Part shown: positions 42,005 to 54,269 of the stretch, one piece after another
Layout: every line of letters starts with the position of its first letter
Position numbering within the stretch: the stretch's first letter is position 1
Source of the DNA: Trichaptum fuscoviolaceum
Taxonomy: Eukaryota; Basidiomycota; Agaricomycetes; Hymenochaetales; Trichaptaceae
Length of the DNA: 64,000 nt
NCBI GenBank assembly: GCA_910574455.1
Contig: CAJSYZ010000007.1
Span: forward strand, 744,001 to 808,000
Direction: 5' to 3'
Notes under the pieces: model-generated
What the model was told of the DNA's origin: nothing
Databases searched by the model: none
The model's input: only the letters and a program-made list of their open reading frames with translations
Translations under genes and position numbers: made by a program

Positions 42005-42754
42005 CGACTCGGATGGCGTTGGCGGTCTCGCAATGCAAGTCTGAATCCATAGTCTTGTACATCCTCAAGTCTCCTTCTCATTAGTAGCTTGTGTGTGTTT
42101 GGACTGGACTTGGAGGATTTTGTACCAATTTGTACCAATTGGAAGGTGTGTCTCTTTACTTCCCTAAGTTTGACCATGGATTGCTAAGTTCTTGTTTGAG
42201 CAGTCGGAATGTCTAGTGATACATTATGCGTAAAAACTGAACCTGAGGTGAGGTTACATTGAAAAAGACGTTTATACCAGTGCTGCAACCGGTGATCGGC
42301 CTCAATTCGGACATGCACTCCATAACACTCCTCTCAGTTTGCTTCTACCTCCTCCTACACGATAAGGATATCGAGGCTATTATATCTCCCTCCCTTTCTC
42401 TTCGGTATCACTATGCTATGTCCTAGTCTCGAGACCTGTGCTACAAGGTTCACGTCTGCCATCTTGGGCCTTCGTTCATATTGACAGATTGCCGCTCATG
42501 CCTATTCTTAGTCCCTTCGTTCGAAAACTCGTAAACCCTTCAACAAACAACATACTTCTTTTTGTCGTCTATGTTCCACGACTATGGGCTGGTTTAACGA
42601 GTATGCCGAGCAGGCTTTCATCACAGGCCTCCTTGTGTTCTCATTCTCCTACAATATTCCATGAGCGTCGCCGCTTGTGTACGCTGTGCGGTTAGGGCGC
42701 TCATCTCGGACGTTGTACTGTACCGAGAAGCGTTATCCTTCCTGGCCACGAGGC

Positions 42755-42760
42755 TATAAA
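42755..42760 (+). promoter_or_regulatory. TATA box of gene B
   Basis: TATAAA, 57 bases before the start codon at 42812, in the same context as gene A (CACGAGGCTATAAACC). Confidence 0.6.
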
Positions 42761-42811
42761 CCACACGCCTTGAGCGCATTCTCTTCCTTCCTCCCACTGT
42801 CATCATCGAGA

Positions 42812-45450
42812 ATGTCGACAACATTTGTATCCCGCTCATCTCGCATTCGTGTCCAGAGCGACACTGTACTCGGAACAGCGCACATACTCGCGCAGCTGGC
42901 AAAGGATGTGACAGATATTGCCAAGGTACCCTTTGCCTCGGAAGCTGCCTCACTAGTGCTGTCATTGCTGGAAATCGCCAAGGTGAGTTGAATCAGAGTC
43001 TATATATTTCTTCGCGTCCTAACCAGTCTATAGGGAGTTAAGGACAACAATGACGCCCGCGTGCGCCTGGTTACCACTGCGGCAACCTATCTCGTCAAGC
43101 TCAGACCTATTCTTAATAATCAAGATTCGTCAGAGGACATTCCTCCAGAGTTAAGGCTCCAACTAGAGGATTTTCAACAGTGAGCTACCTAGATACTCAT
43201 GAGGCCATCATCTTTAAGAACTACATACTAGTGCATTGGTTGAACTGAAAAATGACTTGGAGAGGATGAAGCAGCAAAACTTTTGGAAGCGAGTCTTCGG
43301 AAAAGACCTTATTTCTACGACACTTCAAGACCGCAAGGATGCTCTGCAGGCTTCATATAATGCGCTACAGGTATGTATTAGATGTTGATTGTATGAAAGG
43401 CGCGCTAATATGTTAAGCCCAGATGTGGACAAATGTAAATACATATGCCTTGGTCCGAAAGGCTGCGAAAGAGCCGGACGCCGATGGTGTTGTAAGTCAA
43501 CTCGGTCTCGTATGTTAACACATTATTAATGATCTATACCTAGATTCCACGATTTAACCAATCCCAAGTAGTACTCAAAGCCACCATCAAAGCAAATAAC
43601 GGATTCTTCTCCAACTTCCAGACTGCCGAACTCCTTACGAATGGCTGTTGTCGGCCAGTGCTCGTAAAACGCTTTGCGAACAAGACAGTAAGCATGATGC
43701 AGACTTAGCTATAATGCTTTAACGTGTTTAACAGGAGCGAGACGAGGAGGCCCGGAAGTGGCGACAGCTGTGGTATTTCCGTTTTCTTGCTTCTCTGTCT
43801 TGCCTGACATCTTTTGTAGGCACGTGAATCTTCCGCAACTGGCTGGATGCTCAAACGACCGTTCAACGATGCAGTTTATCCTTTTCCACGACACATACCT
43901 TACATCTCAGGCGGCGGAAATACGTAGCTTGGCCGCTTTTGTTTTGGATATTTCAAGATCGCATGATATCTTTTCGTTGATCAACACGCTAACTGATTTT
44001 GTGAGTATATTCTTCGGCTGAGCGAAACAGATGGTTGAGATTAGGATGCCACACAGGTGAATGATGCTATTGTAAGTGATGCATTGAAGCCCCTCGCTCC
44101 TGCTCAATGTGCTGTAGTCAGCAATAAGACATATGCAGGTAATGCTGAATTACGATGAGGATGAGACCGCTGAGCTCGCCAGCGTACGCAATGCTTCTTC
44201 TCGATCTGTCTATTTTGCTCAAAACGGTCTGCGAGTAGATCACGAAGTTTACTGTCGGTGGTGACGGGCGAGTCGTTGTTACTCCCCCACTTCAGGCTTT
44301 GACCAAGTACGCGGGTGGTGTCCGGAATAGTGTATATACCAGTCTGTTTCCAACAAATGTACGCGATCAGATTTGTAGCGACTCATTATCTGATATCGAA
44401 CTAACTAGGGCTCGAGCGAGGCTTCCATGCGGCGCTATCTTGCGAAGCTTGACGACATGCCCACACATGCTACGCTCACGGAGGTGCTTGATAGTGAGCA
44501 ACTCGAAAAATGGGCGGTACTGGACAGTCTTAGGTTTCAGCTTCGAATTACGCCTGACGGATATGAGAAGCCACAACAATATGTCATGCCTGAAACACGA
44601 TGGGCAATAGCTGATTACTCCGTCGACATCGAACCAGGCGACTTTGGCGTGCTCGTTCCTGGAAAAAGAATGGAGTATGCTTTCCGACGAGTGGGCAACT
44701 CCGCAGCGAACAAATCTGCTCTGTTTGAGTATCAGTCAGACCATTTGGTGTATGACCGCGATCAAATTGACTTCGACGTAGTCCGGGAGCAGCCAATCAC
44801 GTACGTCATAGACTTTGCCTAGTTTTGCAGCTGACGTCATAGATGAAGCAGGTGGAGACTCGATCGGATGACAGATGGCTGCGTTTTCCATCACTATCAC
44901 AAACAAAAGCTGACACACGCTGTCCATCAGTCGAAGCGAATTCTTCAACTGAGTGCACCAAAAGACTGTGACGAGGATGAGCTGGTTTTCGGTGCGTTGA
45001 TTATGTGCTGTGCTGTTGCAGGTCTGATTCCAGCTATGTTAGTTATCAGCGTCCGGCACTTTCGCGGTTATCAATATGCTCGTCGATCAGAAACATTAGG
45101 AGAGAGCCAGGTCGCTGACGTCTACGCCAGTCTACCAAACTGGAACTCTGACGAAATACTCTTTTCGCACTGCGCTCCCGGCCTTTGCTCTGATTCCTGC
45201 GATCATCCTCTCGACAGTCGGGTCAGCATTGAGAGATATGGGTGAGTCCTTAGTAAATACACCATCCTACGACTCCTCAACTCCCTTCAGTCACTATATG
45301 CGCATCGAGTACGTCTCTCTCCCGGTTGCTAAACGCACCGCAGATCTCGAAAAGTCTCATAGGCCTTGGGCGCCGAGATCCAAGGAATATGAGTCAATCG
45401 TTCCGCGACGGAATGAGACTGAGAAGCGCTCACCAGCGGAATGGCCTTAG
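42812..45450 (+). CDS. Four-helix (MLKL/HeLo-like) and kinase-like protein B
   Basis: Tandem paralogue of the gene at 36124-38775, with the same exon boundaries wherever I checked them. Exons 1-3 encode the helical N-terminus (SDTVLGTAHILAQLAKDVTD, VPFASEAASLVLSLLEIAK). Exon 5 has NGFFSNFQTAELLTNGCC with VLVKRF. After a 47-base intron the chain continues HVNLPQLAGCSNDRSTMQ. The C-terminal part has SEASMRRYLAKLDDMPTHAT, VDIEPGDFGVLVPG and ends RNETEKRSPAEWP. No stop was found in the spliced chain, and substitutions are largely conservative, suggesting retained coding function. HRD and DFG motifs are missing as in gene A. Expression is plausible because the TATA box and splice sites are kept. 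Confidence 0.62.
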
Positions 45451-45616
45451 CTTCAGACTCTGCTTACATTGAATGTGAGTTCTTCCTCGGCTAGACCATC
45501 GCATTCATCGAGTTGGTTTAGCTTCATCCGCCTGTTTGTCACCAGTCTGTTGCTTTATCCTTGCAGTAATACTCAACAATGATGTGTATGATAAGCCATG
45601 ACAGCCCTATGTCGGC

Positions 45617-46440
45617 TCAAAACTCAATATCCCTGCCAATGGCAGTAGCCATGTACAATGTGCATATAGAGATCCACACAGCAAAGCTATATGACGCACG
45701 CAGATTTCTGTAGAGGTTAATCAGTGGGTGACTCGAAGGATAATTATTATTTGCACATACCTTATCCCAGACCACATACACGAACTCGCCAGCATGCTTC
45801 ATCACTCCCTCCGGATTTTCGTGGAATGGTGCGTGGTCAATACCGTCCATGAAAGTGATTTTCAGATTTATGAAACCCTTCTGTGCCTCCGAGACCACTG
45901 CTTGTGAATCCACGAGTGCGTCCTGATTGACTGCGCAACAAGCACCGGGAACCCTTCCTAACCAAGAGCATTTAGTGCACTGCTATCTTGCTCTCGTAAA
46001 ACAGCGCCGATACGATGATGAACTGTCTGATATGCAGTGTATCCCAGCCAAGCACTTTGAACGTCCCAGCGGCGCAATCGCCTCGCCTTCAATCCAATCT
46101 CTAATGCAACGTCTACTACCTCCGATTGAAGGTCGAATATCCCGTCTGAGAAGCTTAGAGTAGCCGCATGTACCTCTGCTCCACTGGCTTCCGGGTTTCT
46201 TGCACAGTGACGTGAGAAGAGTGAACTCGTTCACGCGAAGGAGTCCGCAAAGATAGACAACGCCGGAGAGTGTTCGGACGGGGATGCGCGGTTGGATCAG
46301 CAACTGCCGATCCTGGGAATATGGAAATATATGGGCCTCAGAGATTGTAATAGATGACGAGAATCTACCTCCTGTTCAATGAATGAATATATGATATGTT
46401 TGATCTCTGGTAACCAATGTATTGCTCTATTATGAATGCT
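45617..46440 (-). pseudogene. Alpha/beta-hydrolase remnant, unit 2
   Basis: The C-terminal frame at 45617-45913 reads SQAVVSEAQKGFINLKITF and MDGIDHAPFHENPEGVMKH, the family's His loop. Upstream SGVVYLCGLLRVNEFTLLT and RPSIGGSRRCIRDWIEGEA are recognisable in another frame. The nucleophile elbow is absent. A relic. Confidence 0.5.
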
Positions 46441-46499
46441 AATGTCTCAATGGACAGTGGAAAAGTGAAAGAACATATAAGCGAGAAACTGACGGATGA

Positions 46500-47300
46500 G
46501 AATCATCGATACGACCGCTCATCTAGATGGTTTTCCACCTTCGCGGATTCGACCCATTTCTTCTTTACGAGCCTTTCCTTGCAGCCCAAATATATCCGGT
46601 ACATTAACATGACCGTACTCTCACTGACACCGCCATTTGACTGATCTCCTTCCCGAGAAGGTAGCTTGTAAAGTAGATTGCGCCCCCAGCAACCGAAACG
46701 GGGCTACGACCGTCACCAGCAAGCCTGATCACATCACCACAGATGGCCTGGAAATGGTGGGGTAGATCTGAATGGTTGCAGAAGCGGACCAACACGTCCT
46801 AGGCGCCTGTGGCTTGCGACGGGCTGGCAGCTGAGTTTCTATCATGCGCTCCCGGCGAAAGGTTGAATACCTGCTCGAGTACCTCGTAGCACTGTCCAAG
46901 TGTCGTCTTTGAGACGCGGGTCAGGTTGCTAATCTCGCCGAACGTCCGGGGAACATGCGCCTATCGACACGCGACGAAAATGATGACTGCATCGAGGTTC
47001 TTTCTCCTCAGAGGTTCTCTTCGTATGCACGCTTGTACAGCTGTTTTGCAATGTCGCTGATCGTCTTCGGGAGCGAAAAGCCGATCATACCAGCTCGAGA
47101 TTTCGCCAAAGGCCTGCATGAGGTTTCGCTCCTATTGCGACGCCTTTCCACAGGCAGCAGCATGCTGAAACTTATGGGCTTCGCCCGACCCACCATCGCG
47201 GAAGCCGATGACCGTGTCGAGCTGCTCCATTCCATCCCAGAGAGAATCACCAGCACGGATCGTCTCCTTCGCCATTTGCGAAGATCTGATAGAGGCTGAG
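46500..47300 (-). pseudogene. TFIIB core-domain remnant, unit 2
   Basis: The second cyclin repeat is readable at 46604-46795 (RFCNHSDLPHHFQAICGDVI, GDGRSPVSVAGGAIYFTSYL). Upstream MEQLDTVIGFRDGGSGEA starts the fragment near 47235. The central part has deletions: the DAVIGACIF segment lacks the bases for GAC and the frame is lost. It does not have the 4-bp insertion seen in units 1 and 3. No zinc ribbon. Confidence 0.75.
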
Positions 47301-47399
47301 TCTTAAGGAGATAGCTAACCATATTTCACTTACACGACATTCACTCTTATGAAGAAACAAAATTAATATGTTGACTGTATGTCTATACCAGCGATGCGT

Positions 47400-48760
47400 T
47401 CTAGACTCACTTTCGCCTTGAAGTTGACAATCCTCTTATCTGCGAAAGTACCTGCATTCACGATGATTATGTGCAGTAAGTTTACCTTGATGTGAAGTTG
47501 CAGCATGAATTCAATACATCGGTAGATTGCATTCTGATATAAGCGTCTTGTGTAGGATTGCGACACGACTGGAGACTTACGAACGACCTATGAGCTGAAT
47601 GAAATACGGAAAAAGAGTGTACACATTTTGACATGGTTCTCTTGCTCCAGATACGCGTTAAAGCGGTTTTCCAGCCACAATGCGATCAAGCCATTAATCT
47701 CTACACTTCTTATTCGAGCAAAGAAGACTGGATAAAATGCACCTATCCTCATTTTTGATGAAGACGCCGAACCCAGACGGAGAAGGACACCATTCCTCTC
47801 GACAGGTCCGAAGGGAATGGAAAGACAAGATACGCGCACAACAATTAGCGAGAAGAAGATCCCGTACCGCACTGACGTTTTCAATTGCAACCCTTCGGAA
47901 CCATGGGGCAGAGCTGCCTTCGAAGGATAAAGGGACGTGATGAAGAGGTATTGACTAGTGTTGACTTTCCCATTCCACGCCTGAGAGAAAGTGAACGCTG
48001 GTGCAAAATATTGCAGGTACAAGGACCAATCCCCGGATTGCATACTTGCTACAGAATGAAGCATCGGCGGATAAAGTGAAGGAGAATATCTTCCTTGGAG
48101 AGCGATGCGAGGAAGTGTCAAGTGTCAAGTTCGGAAGGGGAAGGGGAGTCTAATGGCGGTACACGTAGGTGCCCTTTTCGAGACAAGTTGACCATGGATC
48201 ATTCCACTCGCAATTCCTGGTAACGACTCGCTTATCAACGTCAAGAATCCTTGAGAAATATATATGATGTATGATGAGTAACTGACAGGCTGTCCCAGCA
48301 TCAGTTCTTGACTTGAGTTGGTATCGAAACGAAAACTCACCTGTAACCGCAGGACTCAACATTCATCTCTTCCTCATGTAGAGCCATCCCCACCCCGTTG
48401 CTCCGAAAGCACTCCACTCCGCTGCGTTCACGGGACCTACAAGGCCTGCTATCCTTGTTGCTATTGCTACTTTGTCCCTTTGGCCTCTCACGTCGACTGG
48501 CCAATCTCGGTTGGAGCATCGACTAAAGCTTAGTGATGTTGTCAGTCGAGCATAGTCTTATCCAAGAGTATTTCAGCTGTTCATGCAAGACTGCACTTGA
48601 AGAGAAGTCAAACAGTAGCAGGGATAAGGAGAACAAAACGAGTTACCAGTCGCAAGAAGATGGAACTCGGTTCCTGCCGAGTACGAGCGATTTGCTTCCG
48701 GTGACGTTGACTCGGAGTTCGTTTCCTTCCTCCGTCTTTGCAAGTGCCACGGATACTTAC
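47400..48760 (-). pseudogene. Unidentified broken gene, unit 2
   Basis: Homologous to 40600-42004. A frame of 177 codons (47588-48121) includes SYLQYFAPAFTFSQAW-like text, PSKAALPHGSEGLQLKTSVR and IALWLENRFNAYLEQENHVK. Stops separate it from the block ELHLLATG near 48660. Family unknown. Confidence 0.35.
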
Positions 48761-48801
48761 TGCTGTTTGCATAACTTTGTAGTTATGCAAACAGCAGTAA
48801 G
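48756..48801. repeat. 46-bp perfect hairpin insertion
   Basis: Two 21-base arms (CTTACTGCTGTTTGCATAAC... and its exact complement) around a TTGT loop. The corresponding place in unit 3 (about 55345-55375) has no such sequence. Confidence 0.9.
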
Positions 48802-49750
48802 GCTTGCGAGTTTTCTTGACTAAAATTCGATGGAAGAGGCTTCGATGGATCATCCCCAAAAGTCAAGCAATGAAATTTCATTGGACTTCCCGACCTGAAC
48901 CAGTTCACTATTTCCCGAAGACTGAACTGCAACGACTCGGATGGCGTTGGCGGTCTTGCGATGCGATTCTGAATCCACTATTAGTCTTGTACATCTTTAA
49001 TTCATCTCTGACGTTGGATTGTGTATATTTGGAGCTGAGTGGCTGGGCTTGGAGGATTCTGTACCAATTGGAAGGTGAGTTTACTTGCCTGAGTCAAACC
49101 ATGGATTGCTAATTTCTCGTCCGAGCAGCGATATCTATGTGGTGATACATTTTGCCCCAAACTGAACCTGAGGTGAGGTTACACTGGCAGTGTTAAATAC
49201 GTCTATACCAGCGCTGCAACCGGTGACCGGCCTCAATTCGAACATGCACTCCATAACACGACTATCAGTTTGCTCCTGCCTCCTTCTTCGAGGCTGTTCT
49301 ACCTCCCTCCCTTTGTGTTCAGTATCGCTATGCTGTGTCCTAGTCTTGAGACCTGTGCTACAAGGTTCACGTCAGCCATGATCTTGGACCTTCGTTCATA
49401 TTGATAGATTGCCGCTCATGCGGCTGCCTATTCTTAGCCCCTTCGTTCGCAAACTCGTAAACCCTTCAACAAACAACATACTCCTTTTTTGTCGTCTATG
49501 TCTCAAGACTATGAGCTGGTTTATTGAGTATGCCGAGCAGGCTTGCATCACAGACCTTACTGTGTCCTCCTTCTGAGTTCTGGATGTTCCATGAGCATCG
49601 CGGCTTGTGTACGCTGTGCGGTTAGGGCGCTCATCTCAGATGCTGTACTGTAGCGAGAAGCGCTGGCCTACCTGGCCACGAGGCTTAAACCACTGTACGC
49701 CTTGCGCCGCCCTCCTACTCTCTTCCTTCCTCCTACCACCACCATCGAGA

Positions 49751-52388
49751 ATGTCGACAACGTCCGTCTCCCACTCATCCCGCTTTCGTGTTGACAGCGA
49801 CACCGTTCTCGGAACAGCACACATACTCGCGCAGCTCGTCAAGGATGTAACAGATATTGCCAAGGTTCCCTTTGCCTCGGAAGCTGCCTCACTAGTGCTG
49901 TCATTGCTAGAAATCGCCAAGGTGAGTTTAATCAAAGTCCATATCCTTTTTCGCGTCCTAACCAGTCTATAGGGAGTTAAGGACAATAATGACGCCCGCG
50001 TGCGCCTCGCTACGACTGCGGCGACCTATCTAGTCGAGCTCAGGCCTATCCTCGATCCTGAATGCTCTGAGACGGATATACCTCCAGAGCTCAGAGTCCG
50101 GCTTGACAGGTTTCAACAGTGCGTGGTCTATACACTCGCGGTACAACTATTCAAAGTGTGACTTGTGTGTCAGCTCATTGGTTGATTTGAAGGTCTACCT
50201 CGAGAACATAAAGAAGCGAAACATATTGAAGCACATCTTCGGAAAGGATCGGATCTCGACAACACTTCTAGACCGTGAAAGAGCTCTGCAGGATTCATAC
50301 AATGCGTTGCTGGTAAGTGAAACTCAATCGGAGACACGACAACTGCAAATACAATTTCAAGATGTGGACTGCAGCAAATATATACATTACTGTTCAGCAA
50401 AACACCGAAGATGTATGTCAGATCAATCGTTTCATCCGAAACACTCCTTGAGAAACTTTGCGTAGATTCCTCGTTACGATCAAACACAAGTAGTTCTAAT
50501 GGGTCCCATCAAGGCAAATAATACTTTCTTTTCCAATTTGCAGAGTGGTGAACTCCGTGCCAATGGCGATCGTCAGCGAGTTCTCGTGAAACGCTTTGCA
50601 AACAAGACAGTAAGTATGGTGCCTTTAAGGCTGGAACGTCCTAACTTGTCTCACAGGAACGCGATGACGAGTCGAGGAAGTGGCGAAAGCTGTGGTATCT
50701 CCGTTTTCTTACTTTCTGGTTTTGTTTGACATCTTTAGCAGGCACGCAAATCTCCCGCAGCTGGCTGGATGTTCAAACGACCGATCAGCCATGCAGTTTA
50801 TCCTTTTCCACGATACATATCATACAGCTCAGCATACGGTGGAGATACGTAGCTTAGCCGCGTTTGTTTTAGAGTTTTCTAGAACGCATGATGTCTTTTC
50901 TTTGGCCAACACGCTGACTGATTTTGTGAGTATATTCTTCAACTGGCCGAAAAAAATGGTTGTGATTTGGATGATAAACAGATCAATGATGCTATTGTAA
51001 GTCATGTGTTGAAGTTCCTTACTCCTGCTCAACGTACTATAGTTGGCAATAAGACATATGCAGGTGATGCTGAATTACGATGAGGATGAGACCGCTCAGC
51101 TGGCTAGGGTGCGTTATGCTTCTTCTCGATCTATCTATTTGGCTCAAAATGGTTTGCGAGCAGATCACGAAGTTTACTGTCAGTGGTGATAGGCGAATCG
51201 TTGTTACTCCCCCACTTCAGGCTTTAACCAAGTACAGCGGCGGTGTTCGGAATAGTTTATATAACAGTCTGTTTCCAGTATATGTACGCGATCAGATTGG
51301 CAGCAACTCTTAATCTGACATTGAACCAACTAGGGCACGAGCGAGGCTTCCATGCGGCGCTATTTTGCGCAGCTTGACGACATGCCCATACATGCTACGC
51401 TCACGGAGGTGCTTGATAGTGCGCAACTCGACAAATGGGCGGTGCTGAATAGTGTTATGGCTCAGCTTCGAGATACGCCTGACGGATTTGAGAAGCCACA
51501 GCAATTCTTCATGCCTGAAACACGATGGGCTGTGGCTGACTATTCCGTCGACATCGAACCAGGCGACTTTGGCGTGCTCGTTCCTGGAGAAGGTCAGGAG
51601 TTTGCTTTCCAACGAGTGGGCAACTCCGCAGCAAACAAGTCTGCTCTGTTCGAGTATCAGTCAGGACATTGGTTGTATGACCGCAATTCTGATGAGTTCG
51701 AAGTAGTCTGTGAGCAGCCAATCACGTACGTCATAGACTTTGCCTAGTTTTGCAGCTGACGTCATAGATGAAGCAGGTGGAGACTCGATCGGATGACAGA
51801 TGGCTGCTTTTTCAGTCACCAACACAAACAAAAGCTGACACACGCTATCCATCGGTCGAAGCAATTTCTTCATCTGAGTGCACCCAAAGACTGCAACGTG
51901 GATGAGCTGATATTCGGTGCGTTTATTTCTGTGCTGTGCTGTTGCAGGTCTGATGCCGGCTATGCCAGTTATCGGCGTTCGGCGCTATCAGGATTATCGA
52001 TATCGTCACCGATCAGAATCATTAGGAGAGAGTCAGGTCGCAGACGTCTACGCCAGTGTACCGAGCCGGAGCACAGGAAAGCTTCGATTTAGACACTGCG
52101 CTCCTGGTCTCTGCACTGATTCCTGCGAGCATCGTCTTGGCAATCGAGTCAAAATCAAGAATGTCGAGTGAGCCCTTAGTAAATGTACCATCCTACGACT
52201 CCTCAAATCCTTTCAGTGAGTATCTGTACATTGAATACGTCACTGTCCCAGTTGCGAAACGCACCGCAAATCTCGAAACACCTGCGGAAACGTCCCATAG
52301 GCTCTGGGCGCCGAAATTCAAGGAATATGAGTCAATCATCCCGCGACGGAACGAGACTGAGAAGCGCTCACCAGCGGAATGGCCTTAG
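49751..52388 (+). CDS. Four-helix (MLKL/HeLo-like) and kinase-like protein C
   Basis: Third tandem paralogue, with the same exon chain. The N-terminal helices read SDTVLGTAHILAQLVKDVTD and SEAASLVLSLLEIAK. The kinase-like part has VLVKRF, HANLPQLAGCSNDRSAMQ and FVLEFSRTHDVFSLANTL. The C-terminal part has SEASMRRYFAQLDDMPIHAT, VDIEPGDFGVLVPGEGQEF and ends RNETEKRSPAEWP. An intron at about 51253-51350 is proven necessary by an in-frame TAA that the splice removes. The short segment that is 30 nt in genes A and B is 31 nt here: either it is an intron or this copy is frameshifted. Its TATA box has decayed to TTAAA. The most diverged stretch is exon 13 (SVPSRSTGKLRFRHCAPG). Confidence 0.58.
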
Positions 52389-52545
52389 CTTCAGACTTTG
52401 CTTACATCTTCTTCGTCTGCTAGATCATCGCATTCATCGAGTTGGTTTAGCTTCATTCATTTGTTCGTCACCAGTCTAATGCACTATCTTTGCATTAACA
52501 CTCAAAAATGATGTGTATATTAAGCCGTGACAGCCCTATGTCGAC

Positions 52546-53340
52546 TCAGAGCTTGAAATCTGATCCAATGGCAGTAGCCATGGTCAATGTACATTTTCTA
52601 CATCTACGCTCGCAAATATCTGTTGTGTTAATCAGGAGATGGACAGAAGGTGAATTATTCTTTGCACATACCTTACTCCAGTCCGCATTTGCGAGCTCGC
52701 CAACATGCTTCATCACTTCCTCCGGATTTTCGAGAAATGATGCGTGGTTAAAACCGTCCATGAGAGCGACTTTCACATTTGTGAAAATTTTCTGTGCCTC
52801 CGAGACCACTGCTTGCGCATCCACGAGTGCGTCCCGGGTTGACAGCGCAACAAGTACCGGAAATCCTTCCTGATCAAGAGCATTTAGTGCACTGCTATCT
52901 ATACGACGATGGACTGCCAGTGTCTGATATGTAGGCTATCCCAGCCAATCACTTTGCACGTCCCCAGCGGCGCAATCGCCTCGCCTTCAAGTCAGCCTAT
53001 GATGCAGCGTCTACCTCCGATTGAAGATCGAATATCCGGTCTGAGAAACGTAAAGCACTCTACTCCACTGGCTTCCGGGATAAATAGAACTGCCCATTCC
53101 TTCTGGCACAATGGCGTCAGGAGAGTTAAGTCGTCCGCGCGAAGGAGTCCGCAGAGATAGACAATTCCGGAGACTGTCTTCGGAGAAAGATGCGCAGATA
53201 AATCAACAGCGACCGATCCCGGGAATATGGGAATATATGGGCCTCATGCATAGACTGTTCAGATCACGAGCATTTACCTCCCAGACTGCGTTCTCTTGGG
53301 AAACTAATGTATTGCTCTATCATGAATGCTACTATACAGA
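52546..53340 (-). pseudogene. Alpha/beta-hydrolase remnant, unit 3
   Basis: The best-preserved copy of the three. A segment at about 52790-52870 gives EGFPVLVALSTRDALVDAQA, where the Asp of the catalytic triad is expected. The frame 52546-52824 continues VVSEAQKIFTNVKVALMDGF and NHASFLENPEEVMKHVGEL with the His. SGIVYLCGLLRADDLTLM is visible near 53120-53170. The N-terminal half with the Ser nucleophile is not present, so it is a remnant. Confidence 0.55.
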
Positions 53341-53399
53341 TACAAATGTCTCAATGGACAGTGGAAAATTGAAAGAACATACAAGCGAGAAACTGACGG

Positions 53400-54200
53400 A
53401 TGAGAATCATCGATACAATCTTTCATCTGGAAGGTTTTCCACCTTCGCCTTTCCGGATTCAACCCCTTTTTCTCTATGAGCCTTTCCTTGCAGCCAAAAT
53501 ATATCCGGTACATTAACTTGATGGTACTCTCACTGACACCCGCCATTTGACTGATCTCCTTCCCGAGAAGGTGGCTTGTATGCGCCCCCAGCAACCGAAA
53601 CGGGGGCTACGACCGTCACCAATGATCACATCACCACAGATGGCCTGGAGAGATGGGGGGGGGGGGGGGGGGTAGATCCAAACGGTTGCAGAAGCGGACC
53701 AACAGGTCCTCGGCGCCTGTGGCTCGCGACGAGCTGGCAGCTGAATTCCTATCATGCGCTCGCGGCGAAAGGTTGAAGGCCTGCTCGAGGGCCTTGTAGC
53801 ACTGTTCAAGTGTCTTCTTTGAGACGCGGGTCAGGTTGCTAATCTCGCCGAACGTCCGGGGAACATGCGCCCGATGACACGCGACGAAAATGCAGGCCCC
53901 GATGACTGACTGCATCGAGGTTCTTTCTCCTCAGCAGGTTCTCTTCATATGACCGCTTGTACAGCTGTTTTGCAATGTCGCTGATCGTCTTCGGGAGCGA
54001 AAGCCGATCACACCGGCTCGAGATTTCGCCAAAGGCCTGCATGAGGTTTCGCTCCGATTGCGACGGCTTTCCACGGGCAGTGTGCGGGCTTCGCCCGACC
54101 CACCATCGCGGAAGCCGATGACCGTGTCGAGCTGCTCCATTCCATCCCAGAGAGAATCACTAGCATGGATCGTCTCCTTCGTCATTTGCGAAGGTCTAAT
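53400..54200 (-). pseudogene. TFIIB core-domain remnant, unit 3
   Basis: The first cyclin repeat is the clearest of the three copies: LMQAFGEISSRCDRLSLPKT, ISDIAKQLYKRSYEENLLRR and KNLDAV, then the shared 4-bp insertion. After it come CIFVACHRAHVPRTFGEI and SNLTRVSKKTLEQCYKALEQ. The link to the second repeat is broken by an 18-base G run (53655-53672 on the plus strand) and a later deletion. EISQMAGVSESTIKLMYRI remains. There is no zinc ribbon and no continuous frame. Confidence 0.78.
53655..53672 (+). repeat. Poly(G)18 tract
   Basis: Eighteen consecutive G. The homologous site in unit 2 (about 46752) has a GGTGGGG run, so the tract expanded only here. Confidence 0.95.
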
Positions 54201-54269
54201 AGAGGCTGAGTCTTAAAGAAATGGCTAACCATATTTCACTTACACGCCATTCACTCTTATGAAGAAACA

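Larger units (their letters stand above)
41999..48825. repeat. 6.8-kb tandem unit 2
   Basis: Second unit. Relative to units 1 and 3 it lacks about the first 110 bases. It contains a unique 46-bp perfect hairpin near its right end (48756-48801). Confidence 0.85.
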
